A DNA stretch of 64,000 nucleotides from JAPPLB01 sp965218555. GTDB lineage: Bacteria; Acidobacteriota; Terriglobia; Bryobacterales; UBA6623. This document shows positions 31,244 to 39,524 of this stretch, one piece after another. A program made the translations under genes and the position numbers. Each line of letters begins with the position of its first letter. The first letter of the stretch is position 1. The notes under the pieces were generated by a model, which did not search any database, was not told the origin of the DNA, and was given only the letters and a program-made list of their open reading frames with translations. Where the stretch lies: the NCBI GenBank assembly GCA_965218555.1, contig OZ244625.1, positions 3,658,001 to 3,722,000 on the forward strand. Direction: 5' to 3'.

Positions 31244-31323
31244 GAAACCTTAATTCGCCCGCGCAGGGTGGGCGAATAACGACCGGACAGGTCGGCTAGA
31301 AGGAACTTGATATTATACCGGCA

Positions 31324-31956
31324 ATGATTCACGAAATACTGCCGGTAGGGCCGTTGCTGTGCAACTGTTCGATCCTTGGAGACGAAGAAACCCGCACGGC
31401 GCTCGTCGTTGACCCCGGTGACGAGTTGGAGAAGCTCCAGGAGATTCTCGACCGCCATCAACTCAAAGTCGAAGGCATCATCATCACCCATGCCCATGTC
31501 GACCACGTGGGAGCCGCCGCCGAACTGCGCCGCCGCACCGGCGCACCCGTCTACATGAATGAGAACGACCTGTGGATGCGGGAGTATCTTGGCGTTCAGG
31601 CCACCCTGCTGAACATGAAGCCGCCCGAGAAACCCGAAATCGATGTCATGGTCCGCGACGCCGACACCGTGAAGCTCGCCGGCACCAACCTCGTCGTGCT
31701 CCACACTCCCGGTCACACGCCGGGCAGCATCAGCCTCCATCTCCCGTCCAAGGAAAAGCTGATCGCCGGCGATACTCTGTTTCGCGACAGCATCGGACGC
31801 ACTGACTTGCCTGGCGGCGACTCGAGCGCCATTCTCGTCTCCATCCACGATAAGCTCCTCACTCTCCACGACGAGACGATCGTCATCCCTGGACACGGCC
31901 CCGAGACAACCATCGGTCACGAGCGCGAATACAACTATTTCCTGCAGAACCTCTGA
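31324..31956 (+). CDS. MBL-fold hydrolase, glyoxalase II-like
   Basis: A 210-residue metallo-beta-lactamase protein. Metal motif HAHVDH is at 56-61, and further ligands are His in HTPGHTPGS, Asp in IAGDTLF and His in PGHGPETT. Its length and pattern match the short YcbL-like hydroxyacylglutathione hydrolase group rather than full-length GloB. It has no signal peptide. It is divergent from the CopD-like gene. Confidence 0.92.
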   Translation: MIHEILPVGPLLCNCSILGDEETRTALVVDPGDELEKLQEILDRHQLKVEGIIITHAHVDHVGAAAELRRRTGAPVYMNENDLWMREYLGVQATLLNMKPPEKPEIDVMVRDADTVKLAGTNLVVLHTPGHTPGSISLHLPSKEKLIAGDTLFRDSIGRTDLPGGDSSAILVSIHDKLLTLHDETIVIPGHGPETTIGHEREYNYFLQNL

Positions 31957-32261
31957 TCGACAGTCTTTACTTTCGGGCGCCGGCCTTCGCACGGGGCCGA
32001 CGGAGAAAGTGAAGCGGTAAGTTTCGTGATGATGGCGTGTATGCCTGAATAGAGCACGGTAAGGCGACCGTGCTGCCGGCCGGTGGCTAGTGTCGGAATC
32101 TGAAGCTTGCGGTCGGAACCGATTCAGGCTCGCTCAGTGCGCCCGGGGATTTGTAGCAATACGCCTTGGTGCATCCCTTCCCGGCGGTCTCGAACCGTGG
32201 CTGGACGCCCGATAGGATATGCTGTTACCAGCGGGTTCGTTTGCCGCGATTCCCCAAGGGC
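31957..32261. other. Intergenic region upstream of the Oar-like protein
   Basis: 305 bp without a convincing gene. An in-frame extension of the downstream ORF covers its last ~96 bp but lacks signal-peptide character. No clear promoter, repeat or RNA was recognised. Confidence 0.5.
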
Positions 32262-35024
32262 ATGAGTAAAGCGTACGTGCGTCTCGTTTGGGTCGTCGTG
32301 CTTCTCCTCGGAGCAAAGTCGCTTCTCGCTGAGGGAGGGGAACTCCCCCTGGCTGGTCAGACGGCCAACTCGAGCGACGTCAGCCCCGGCAGCCGCTCCG
32401 TAGCCGGTTCGGATGACACCCCGAAGGCCAGACCCGAAGCGAATGCGGACCCCGGTTCTCCCTCCACCGTACCTGCCGGAGAACCGAATGAGCCCGCTTC
32501 AAGAGATCGTACGGACCTCAACCTTCTCGGGGACGTGGATACGAACTCCGGCGAAAGCCGCCGCAATGAGAACGTTCAAATCACGCTGATTGACAACAAC
32601 GTTCTCAAGGAATTGAACCGCCGCATGGGGATCACGGCGACCGTTGTAAAGGAGTTCGAGGTAGAACGCGGCTATTTTGGAGCGGAATTCGGAGGACCTC
32701 CGACATCTTCGTTGCATTTGGATGATTTGAAGGTTTCCCGTGTACGCGGCACTCTCTACGAGTCCCACAACAACAGCATCTTCTCGGCGCGTTCCTTCTT
32801 TCAAGTCGGCGATGTCAGACCGGCGCGAACGAACGACTACGGCTTTCAATTCGGAGTGCCCCTGGGGAACGGCGGTGACATCTTCTTCGACGGCAGCCAG
32901 CAGCGCATCCGAGGCAACGTCAACGGCAACGTCCTGGTCCTGGCGCCCCATGAGAGGGTGCCGCTCGCTCGGGATCCGGCGACACGCGCGTTTGTTCAGC
33001 GGATTATCGATGCCTTCCCCACTGAGCTTCCCAACCGCACCGACATCGATGCTCGAGCTCTCAACACCAACGCCCCGCAGGAGATCGACAACGATGCGAT
33101 CGGAGCGCGCCTCGATCAAGCCTGGAAGGGCAAGGGCCGGGTTTCGTTCGGATACAACTTCAAGACCCAAAAAGTAGACGCGTTTCAACTCGTGGATGGG
33201 CAGAACCCCGATACCACGACCCGATCGCATGATGCTCGCGTCACGTGGAACCGCGCCTGGTCCGCCGCAACGATGATGGACGTCTCTGCGGGATTCAACC
33301 GAGTCACCTCTCTGATCGTTCCTGATGAATCCAATCTCGGCCCGATGATCTACACCTCGCGGATTTTGGAGACGATCGGCGCCAGCTCCAGCATTCCGAT
33401 CGATCGTGCCCAGAATCGATTCCGGTATGCCGGTCGCATCAGACATACACGGGGACGGCACAATCTGACAGCAGGTTTTGACGTCTTGCGTACGCAAGTG
33501 AACGGTGTCGAGAGTTCGTCTCACTTGGGGGTCTTTTCTTTCCGCAACGATTTCATGGACGAATCAGGCCAGGCACGCGGCGCCATCACGAATCTTCGCC
33601 TCGGGACACCGAGTTTCTACATGCGCGGCCTGGGAAACACCCATCGAGGATTTCGCTACTGGGATCTTCAGTACTACGCGGGCGATGACTGGCGGGTGAA
33701 CTCCGACCTGACTCTGCACTTCGGCGTGCGCTATCAATCACTGACGAGGCCTGTCGAGGTCAACGGCCTGAGTGACCTTCCTTACGACTGCGACTGCAAC
33801 AACGTGGCTCCGCGATTCGGTTTCGCCTATCGCCTCAGTGACCAGTGGGGAGCGATTCGTGGAGCCTACGGGGTCCATTTCGGTGAAGTTTTCCCGGCGA
33901 CGTTCGGGCAGTCCCGGTTCAACCCGCCAGGTAATCTCCGCCTGCGGCTTCCCACTCCCGACCTGATCAACCCACTGGAGGGGGTGATCGTGGACCCCAC
34001 CGACCCGAACGCGAGAGCCTCATTGTTCGTCATCTCTCCCGACCTCGCGGTGCCGTACTCTCATCAGTACAACTTCAGTTGGGAATTGAGCCCGACGAGC
34101 CGGTGGACTCTTCAACTTGGTTACGTGGGAAGTCGCTCTCACCGCCTGGTCAGCATGTGGCCCACGAATCGAGCACATCCGGTCCCCGGGATTCCGCTCC
34201 TCACGAGCACCGTGAACGAGCGCCGGGCCAACCCCAAATACTTCGAGAACCGCACCATCCTTAACGGCTCACGAGCCTATTTCGACGCGGCTCGGATCAC
34301 CCTGACCGCACGCCGTTGGCAAGGACTCAGCTTGGAAACCTCCTACTGGTTCAGCAAAGCCATAGACCTGGGGGCAAATTACTCCAGCACGGGGAACAGC
34401 AGAGACAGCTTTCGCGGACGCAGCCAATTCGAATACGACGTGCACGGCGACGTGAAGGCGGTGAGCAACTTTCATCAATCGCATGCTTTCCTCGGACGCC
34501 TGGGCTATCAGACCCCATCTTTGACAACAGCAAACGGCGTGGTGAAAAAGATGTTCGGACGATGGGAGATCTTCTCCGTCGTCCTTCTCAAATCGGGCAC
34601 CCCTTTTTCCTTGTCAAGCGGATCAGATGGCCCTGGTTTCGGTAACGTGGACGGCACGAGCGGTGACCGAGTCCATATCATCGATCCCTCCATTCTCGGA
34701 CGCAGTATCAATCATCCTGATACCTCCACCGAACGACTCCCTCGCTCCGCCTTCGCCTTTATACAGCCCGGTGAGAGAGCAGGCAACATCGGTCGAAATA
34801 CCTTCCGCAATGACGGTATCAGTAATGTCAACTTCGCGATCGCGCGCAACTGGAAGGTTGCCGCGGAGAAAACCCTCTCCTTCCGGGCAGAGTCGATTAA
34901 CTTTTTCAATACACCCCAGTTTGCCTCGCCCAGCTACCAACTCACGGCGCCGAGCTTCGGTGAAATCACCAACACCCTCAACGACGGTCGAACGTTTCGG
35001 TTTCTGCTGCGCTTCTCTTTCTGA
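32262..35024 (+). CDS. Oar-like/TonB-dependent outer-membrane beta-barrel protein
   Basis: A 920-residue outer-membrane protein. The start at 32262 (AAGGG just upstream) exposes a signal peptide (about residues 1-22). A low-complexity Pro/Ser/Asp region follows to about 100, then a short plug-like part and a long barrel rich in alternating aromatic strands, ending in RFLLRFSF with a C-terminal Phe, the BAM-recognition pattern. Segments such as YAGDDWRVNSDLTLHFGVRYQ and SVVLLKSGTPFSLSSG are typical of acidobacterial Oar-like proteins. The usual N-terminal carboxypeptidase-regulatory-like domain is absent, replaced by the Pro-rich region. The substrate is unknown. Confidence 0.87.
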   Translation: MSKAYVRLVWVVVLLLGAKSLLAEGGELPLAGQTANSSDVSPGSRSVAGSDDTPKARPEANADPGSPSTVPAGEPNEPASRDRTDLNLLGDVDTNSGESRRNENVQITLIDNNVLKELNRRMGITATVVKEFEVERGYFGAEFGGPPTSSLHLDDLKVSRVRGTLYESHNNSIFSARSFFQVGDVRPARTNDYGFQFGVPLGNGGDIFFDGSQQRIRGNVNGNVLVLAPHERVPLARDPATRAFVQRIIDAFPTELPNRTDIDARALNTNAPQEIDNDAIGARLDQAWKGKGRVSFGYNFKTQKVDAFQLVDGQNPDTTTRSHDARVTWNRAWSAATMMDVSAGFNRVTSLIVPDESNLGPMIYTSRILETIGASSSIPIDRAQNRFRYAGRIRHTRGRHNLTAGFDVLRTQVNGVESSSHLGVFSFRNDFMDESGQARGAITNLRLGTPSFYMRGLGNTHRGFRYWDLQYYAGDDWRVNSDLTLHFGVRYQSLTRPVEVNGLSDLPYDCDCNNVAPRFGFAYRLSDQWGAIRGAYGVHFGEVFPATFGQSRFNPPGNLRLRLPTPDLINPLEGVIVDPTDPNARASLFVISPDLAVPYSHQYNFSWELSPTSRWTLQLGYVGSRSHRLVSMWPTNRAHPVPGIPLLTSTVNERRANPKYFENRTILNGSRAYFDAARITLTARRWQGLSLETSYWFSKAIDLGANYSSTGNSRDSFRGRSQFEYDVHGDVKAVSNFHQSHAFLGRLGYQTPSLTTANGVVKKMFGRWEIFSVVLLKSGTPFSLSSGSDGPGFGNVDGTSGDRVHIIDPSILGRSINHPDTSTERLPRSAFAFIQPGERAGNIGRNTFRNDGISNVNFAIARNWKVAAEKTLSFRAESINFFNTPQFASPSYQLTAPSFGEITNTLNDGRTFRFLLRFSF

Positions 35025-35056
35025 GAACAGCGTTTGGGGCGGGCCTCCGGGTCGCG

Positions 35057-36643
35057 CTATGGTGTTCCCTCCTGCTTATCCTTGCATCGGGCAAACCTGT
35101 TTCGGACGACTTGGATGGATTTGGCCCTTTGAACTTCATCCCCTCCATGACGAGGAATCGACTTTCGGCGGCAGACACGGAGTATGGCTGCGAAGGCCAA
35201 TGCCCAAAGCAGTCCTAGCAGCCCGTGGCAGAAGTAGTCATTTTCAGCGAGAGGGGCCGACGCTTGGAAGGGGGATTGCAGTTTCGCTTCGAAGAACGTC
35301 CAACCCAACGCATGGCGGCAGCGGCGCCAAGTCCGCCTTGCAGTCTGCAGTCGTCGCGATAGCTGTTTTTCGAGCCGTCGGAGGGCCTTTTTCGCCACCC
35401 GCACCCCCCGCGGCGTGCCCGCGCCCAGCTTCTGTCGCAGCACCAGCGACAGGTTGAAGCCGCTCACCTGAATCAGGAGTCGCTTGCAAATATTTCTTCG
35501 GCCCCGCAGATGCGTCCGCCTCATCCCGCCGCGATCATACAAATGAGCAAAGCTGCGTTCGACCCGCTCGGCGCGCCAGCGCAATAAGCGTCGCCCCCGC
35601 GCCCCGCGGATCCGCCGCCGATTGGCGTACACCGCGGCCCGCGCCTGCGGCTTACCTCGCCAGCGTCGTCGGCCACGATCCGGTTCGCTGATGTAGCAAC
35701 GGATCTCCAAGTCCGTCAAGTCCGTCAACACGTCGTTGCTGTGATATCCCTTATCGGCCACCACTTCGGTGATCCCCGCCGCCGCCATCTGCTCGTTCGC
35801 CTGCTCGTCCGCAGCCACCGCCGCCACTTGTTCCGCCGCCTCGCTCAGCGTCTCGGCCAGCGTCGTCGTGTCGCCTTGGTCGGCGCCTTCCAGCGTTACC
35901 GCCAGCACTGCGCCCGTCTCCAAGTCCACCGCCTGTTCGGCCTTGTGGGCCAAGTGCGTGCGCCCGTCTTTCATCTTGGTGATCTTCGCGTCAGGATCAT
36001 GGGGGTGGCGCCAATCTTTGTTCGAGCCTTTGTTGTTGCGCTTCTTGTCGAGCTTCGCCAACTGCTCCCTCGTCGGCGTTTCGATCCCCGACTCCGCCGC
36101 CAGCCGGGTCAGGAACTCTTCGTAGCTCTCCCCGCTCGCCCGCCGCACGATCGTACGCAGCGCCGCGTTCGCCTCCAGCGTCGTGGCGTCCACCCCGATC
36201 GTGCCGCCTTTGAGCAGTCCGGCCTTCGCCACAAGCTGTAACACCCAACCGAACACCGCGCGATGCGTTTCCAGATCGATCAGCCGCCGGGTGCGTGAGA
36301 TCGTCGAGTGCTCGGGCGTCGCCTCATCGAACTCAACCTGCAGGAAGTGCCGCAGCGACAGCGAGTCCCCGATACGCCACCCGATCCCACGCTCGGAGTC
36401 GATGCCTTCGAAGTACCCGATCAGCAGGCTGCGGAAATAGATGCCGGGCACCAGCGAGGGCCGTCCCATCGTGGGCGCATAGAACTTCTCGCAAAGCCCT
36501 TCCACAAAGTGATCAAAGCCGTGTTCGTCCAGCAGTTCGTTGAGCTTGCGATAGAAGGGATGCGCCGCAGTGCGCGGCATGTCACACACCGCTACCCACA
36601 GATCTTTCTGCCGTTGCCGCCGCTTACGTCGCCCCATCGCCAT
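35057..36643 (-). CDS. DDE transposase, IS1182-like (IS5-type superfamily)
   Basis: A 528-residue transposase. The N-terminal half has the FYAPTMGRPSLVPGIYFRSLLIGYFEGIDSERGI region, then LRHFLQVEF and EHSTISRTRR. The catalytic Asp of the first strand is in GGTIGVDATTLEANA, the second in EVVADKGYHSND, and the Glu in RAERVERSFAHLYDRGG. The frame is intact. Ends could not be defined: no clear terminal inverted repeats or target duplication were found, so no element boundaries are given. A complete IS630-type element lies about 40 bp beyond its start codon. Confidence 0.88.
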   Translation of the reverse strand: MAMGRRKRRQRQKDLWVAVCDMPRTAAHPFYRKLNELLDEHGFDHFVEGLCEKFYAPTMGRPSLVPGIYFRSLLIGYFEGIDSERGIGWRIGDSLSLRHFLQVEFDEATPEHSTISRTRRLIDLETHRAVFGWVLQLVAKAGLLKGGTIGVDATTLEANAALRTIVRRASGESYEEFLTRLAAESGIETPTREQLAKLDKKRNNKGSNKDWRHPHDPDAKITKMKDGRTHLAHKAEQAVDLETGAVLAVTLEGADQGDTTTLAETLSEAAEQVAAVAADEQANEQMAAAGITEVVADKGYHSNDVLTDLTDLEIRCYISEPDRGRRRWRGKPQARAAVYANRRRIRGARGRRLLRWRAERVERSFAHLYDRGGMRRTHLRGRRNICKRLLIQVSGFNLSLVLRQKLGAGTPRGVRVAKKALRRLEKQLSRRLQTARRTWRRCRHALGWTFFEAKLQSPFQASAPLAENDYFCHGLLGLLWALAFAAILRVCRRKSIPRHGGDEVQRAKSIQVVRNRFARCKDKQEGTP

Positions 36644-36684
36644 AAAACAATTGTCCCATGAAATGTACTTTTACCACGGACTGC

Positions 36685-37837
36685 TAGTGTACTGTCCCGG
36701 AAATGCATGATATATTAATGGGCAACTTTTGGTTTCTGGAGGTATGCCCATGCCACGCGGTCGCCCCGTTGCTCCCATCACTCTCCGTGAAAGCGAGGAA
36801 ACGGAACTGCGGAGCCTCGCCCGCTCCCGAACGCTGCCGCATAGTCTGGTGCGGAGGGCCCAGATTGTGCTCGCCTGCGCCGCAGGCGTTCCCGGCTCGA
36901 CCGTAGCCCGGCGTCTCGGTGTCACCAATACGACCGTTGGCAAGTGGCGCAAGCGCTATCGTGAACAGGGAGTCTCCGGACTCCACGATGAACTGCGTCC
37001 CGGACGCCCCCGCAGGCATGACGATGAACGTGTTGCCGAAGTCATCAACACGGCCCTCGGAACCGACCCCCCGGATGGTTCGCACTGGAGCGTGCGTTCG
37101 ATGGCCCAACACACGGGAGTCTCGAAGAGTACTGTCCAGCGGTGGTTCGAGCTGTTCGGCGTGCAGCCGCATCGCCAGCGGCATTTCAAGATTTCCAACG
37201 ACCCGTTCTTCGTCGAGAAAGTCCGCGACATCGTCGGTCTCTACCTCAACCCCCCGGACCACGCCGTGGTGCTCTCGGTCGATGAGAAGACCCAGGTCCA
37301 GGCTCTTCAGCGGACTCAGCCCCTCCTCCCGATGGGCCTTGGCTACCTCGAAGGCGTCACCCACGACTACCAACGTCACGGTACGACCACTCTGTTCGCT
37401 GCTCTCGATGTTGCCACGGGGCAAGTCATCACACGCTGTAAACCGCGACACCGCCATCAGGAGTTCCTCGCTTTCCTGCGTCAGATCGACGGCAGTGTGC
37501 CGCGCAACCTCGACATCCATCTCATCGTCGATAACTATGCCACCCACAAACATCCCAAAGTTCGTGCCTGGCTCGCCCGGCGTCCTCGCTACCACCTTCA
37601 TTTCACCCCAACCTATGCCTCCTGGCTCAACCAAGTCGAACGCTGGTTCGGCATCATTACCCAGAAGGCCATTCGCCGTGGTTCCTTCTCCAGCGTCAAG
37701 GCTCTCGTCCGTAACATTGAGCGCTTCGTCGAACACTACAACGCCAACACCAGCCCCTTCGTCTGGACCGCCACGGCCGAATCCATCCTCGCCAAGATCG
37801 AACGACTTTGTTTATATATTTCCGGGACAGTACACTA
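36685..37837 (+). mobile_element. IS630-family insertion sequence, complete
   Basis: Inverted ends 36684-36704 and 37818-37838 are perfect complements over 21 bases. Inside the flanking TA dinucleotides (36685-36686 and 37836-37837) the element proper runs 36687-37835. The original target reads CTAG, the site preferred by IS630, with TA duplicated. One intact transposase gene fills it. Perfect ends and an intact gene suggest a recent insertion. Confidence 0.93.
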
Positions 37838-37838
37838 G
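36750..37838 (+). CDS. IS630-family transposase
   Basis: A 362-residue Tc1/mariner-superfamily transposase. An N-terminal double helix-turn-helix region (about 15-120, including GVTNTTVGKWRKRYREQG) is followed by the DDE domain: Asp in LSVDEKTQ, Asp in LIVDNYATHKHP and Glu in WLNQVERWFG. ATG 36750 has GGAGG seven bases upstream; ATG 36744 is too close to it. The stop TAG (37836-37838) is made from the TA target copy plus one flanking host G, so the element alone contains no stop for this frame. Confidence 0.93.
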   Translation: MPRGRPVAPITLRESEETELRSLARSRTLPHSLVRRAQIVLACAAGVPGSTVARRLGVTNTTVGKWRKRYREQGVSGLHDELRPGRPRRHDDERVAEVINTALGTDPPDGSHWSVRSMAQHTGVSKSTVQRWFELFGVQPHRQRHFKISNDPFFVEKVRDIVGLYLNPPDHAVVLSVDEKTQVQALQRTQPLLPMGLGYLEGVTHDYQRHGTTTLFAALDVATGQVITRCKPRHRHQEFLAFLRQIDGSVPRNLDIHLIVDNYATHKHPKVRAWLARRPRYHLHFTPTYASWLNQVERWFGIITQKAIRRGSFSSVKALVRNIERFVEHYNANTSPFVWTATAESILAKIERLCLYISGTVH

Positions 37839-38001
37839 GGGTGGTGTCTCAAACGATGTTGCTACGACGTAGCGCCTATTGAACTCCTCCCCGCCCTCCG
37901 CCAAGGATTCGATCCTCGTATTTGCCACCTATTCACTACAGTTCCCGGACTTCTCTCATGTTGCTACTACTTTTACTCAGTCGCTACCGGGGGTATTAAG
38001 G

Positions 38002-38118
38002 AAGGTAGCTGCTCAGCACCAGGGATAGTGACCACTTAAATTAAGGAATTAAGGCTCTCTCAGGAATTATGGTTCCTGGTTGGCCAATCCAGCTTGGGTG
38101 AGCAGCTACCTTTTTCTA
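38002..38118 (+). ncRNA. Candidate structured RNA ending in a T-tract
   Basis: Arms 38002-38015 and 38099-38112 are perfect 14-bp complements (AAGGTAGCTGCTCA). A second hairpin, CAGGAA-TTATGG-TTCCTG, sits between them (about 38071-38088). The right arm runs straight into CCTTTTTCTACC, a U-tract as in an intrinsic terminator. This is what a small plus-strand RNA with a closing stem would look like. A long loop-out and the lack of a recognised promoter keep confidence low. Confidence 0.35.
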
Positions 38119-38163
38119 CCCTAACAACCTCGTGAGTCCCTGTCAAGGTCTTAGATGTAAAGC

Positions 38164-38367
38164 GAGTGTAAGCAAATAGTGGCTACTTTGGGCCAGGTCA
38201 ATGACTTTGATTACTATCAGTCTCCATGAGTCTCCGGTAGGGCGCCCTACCGGCCTGGGGTAAGTGGCTAGGTACCTATATACAGCATTTTAACCACCTT
38301 CCCAAGGTAGCCACTATTTGCTTACACTCTTGTGGTGGGGCACTCTGGAGGGTGGCTACCTTGGGAA
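38164..38367. repeat. Three-arm inverted repeat with central 20-bp palindrome
   Basis: Arm 1 (38164-38192) and arm 2 (38301-38329) are complementary over 29 positions with one mismatch. Arm 2 (38299-38314) is also perfectly complementary to arm 3 (38352-38367). Arms 1 and 3 therefore compete for arm 2. Between arms 1 and 2 lies a perfect 20-bp palindrome (38234-38253). The arms share the word GTGGCTACYTTGGG. Confidence 0.8.
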
Positions 38368-38473
38368 AGCTGTAGGATGTTGCTGTGTTTGCTCAGCAAT
38401 GTTCCTACCACTTTGGGGGTGGTTAGACACTTTCCTTTAGTAGCCACCCACCACAGTACCCCACAGTACCTTG

Positions 38474-39016
38474 CTATTGCTCATTAGCGCTCAAGTACGG
38501 CCTCAGAACATCAAGCAGCTTCCTGGCTAGTTCTTGGGCGGTGTTCGCCGGTGCCTCTACACACGCTGTATCCTTCACCCATTGACTGTTGCAGGTTTGC
38601 CCCAACATGCAAAGTTTCTCGGTGATTACACTAACCAGGAAACGGAGTCGAACAGTGTCGGTACCAATGGTTAGCGCTGTGTCCAGGTGCGTTGCGGCGG
38701 GATCAGATGCAAGCAAGTTTATGAGCTTCTCAGCGTCCAGTTGTACCAAGCCGCTTTGGAAGGTACGAATGTCGCTACTTGCCCCTTTGGTTTTGGACTC
38801 AGAGAGTTCCATTCTGGCTCTTCCTAGCCTTGACGCCTTGAAGTTAAAGAGCGGTCCGGCGTCTCCATACCCGATCACGGCTCCTACTCCTTCGCCCTGG
38901 CAGTGAAGCCATATCGGGTACTCTGTTAGTGGCTCTTGAGAGCTTTCGTTTCTTGCTGTGCCGAGTGCTGCACTAAGCAGCGCTACGCAAATTAGTGCCA
39001 GTCTTACAGGTTGCAT
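38474..39016 (-). CDS. Secreted hypothetical protein
   Basis: A 180-residue protein with a clear signal peptide (about residues 1-21, hydrophobic core LALICVALLSAALG) and no domain I recognise. The mature part has four cysteines (in LHCQGEG, KLCMLG, QTCNSQ, TACVEA), which suggests disulfides outside the cytoplasm. GGAGAAACC lies just before the ATG. Codon use and base composition are lower in GC than its neighbours, and it sits between the repeat-rich region and palindromic upstream DNA, so it is probably acquired. Confidence 0.7.
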   Translation of the reverse strand: MQPVRLALICVALLSAALGTARNESSQEPLTEYPIWLHCQGEGVGAVIGYGDAGPLFNFKASRLGRARMELSESKTKGASSDIRTFQSGLVQLDAEKLINLLASDPAATHLDTALTIGTDTVRLRFLVSVITEKLCMLGQTCNSQWVKDTACVEAPANTAQELARKLLDVLRPYLSANEQ

Positions 39017-39346
39017 GGTTTCTCCTTTGACGTTGCATTCCTTTTTAGACGAGTCTAGGTCTACCTAGACAAGTCTTCACCCACTTCCCAGCACCCTAAC
39101 GGGTGTCGGGCCGTTGCAACGCCATAGTGGTATAGGAGTTCCCACCTATTTGCCCGGGCTAGGATGATCGGTCCTGGCCGTGTTGGTGGGCTGTTTTATT
39201 TAGTGGGCAACCCGACTCAGAGAGTCGTGCCTATGGCGTTGCAATGTTCATTCTACCGTACTCGTGGTCTTGTGTCAAGCCCTCAGCACATCTGTTTCAC
39301 ATTCGTTTCACGTCTGTTTAACTGCTATCCTTGATGTAGACAAATT
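39017..39346. other. Intergenic DNA with a spaced inverted repeat
   Basis: There is no gene. Besides the palindrome at 39053-39070, 39114-39127 and 39231-39244 are perfect 14-bp inverted repeats (CTATGGCGTTGCAA) 103 bp apart. A small GACT/AGTC hairpin lies between them near 39214-39226. GC content appears lower than in the adjacent pnt genes. Confidence 0.5.
39053..39070. promoter_or_regulatory. Palindromic candidate operator upstream of the secreted protein gene
   Basis: GTCTAGGT and ACCTAGAC are perfect 8-bp inverted halves around a 2-bp centre, starting 37 bp before the minus-strand start at 39016. A dimeric repressor site would look like this. No regulator gene is nearby. No -35/-10 pair was confirmed. 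Confidence 0.35.
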
Positions 39347-39385
39347 CAAAAAGCCGCGCCGAGTGTTCGTGACACCCGACGCGGC
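39347..39385 (-). terminator. Intrinsic terminator of the pnt operon
   Basis: On the minus strand, a stem of about 14 bp (39371-39384 with 39353-39366, including two G-U pairs) with a short loop is followed by TTTTTGAATTTG. It lies about 140 bp downstream of the pntB stop and in the right orientation to end that operon. Confidence 0.75.
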
Positions 39386-39524
39386 CAGGGCCGTGTTCTG
39401 GCACGACCGCGGAGCTTTCGTCATTTTGCCCCGCTGGCAACGAGGGTCACACGGTAACCGATACCGCCATCAGAGGGGTCGGCCCGGTCTGTTACCCGGA
39501 TTTGATCCGTGCAGGTGACTCGAA

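Larger units (their letters stand above)
37839..38473. other. Structured intergenic region rich in inverted repeats
   Basis: 635 bp with no credible gene and visibly lower GC than the surroundings. It contains several long perfect inverted repeats, listed separately, and repeated words of the type GTGGCTACYTTGGGA and GCAGCTACC. The composition suggests DNA of different origin from the core chromosome. Confidence 0.6.

Noticed and set aside
36684..37736. 350-codon minus-strand frame across the IS630 element
   Set aside because: It is antisense to the transposase and contains no recognisable family.
36919..37872. 317-codon plus-strand frame in the IS630 element
   Set aside because: It is Ser/Arg/Pro-rich in a second phase of the transposase gene, and the DDE motifs are only in the other frame.
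37839..38473. CRISPR array
   Set aside because: Repeated words are inverted and unevenly spaced. There are no direct repeats with uniform spacers and no cas genes.
39264..39518. 84-codon plus-strand ORF before pntB
   Set aside because: It runs through the pnt terminator stem and has no family character or ribosome-binding site.
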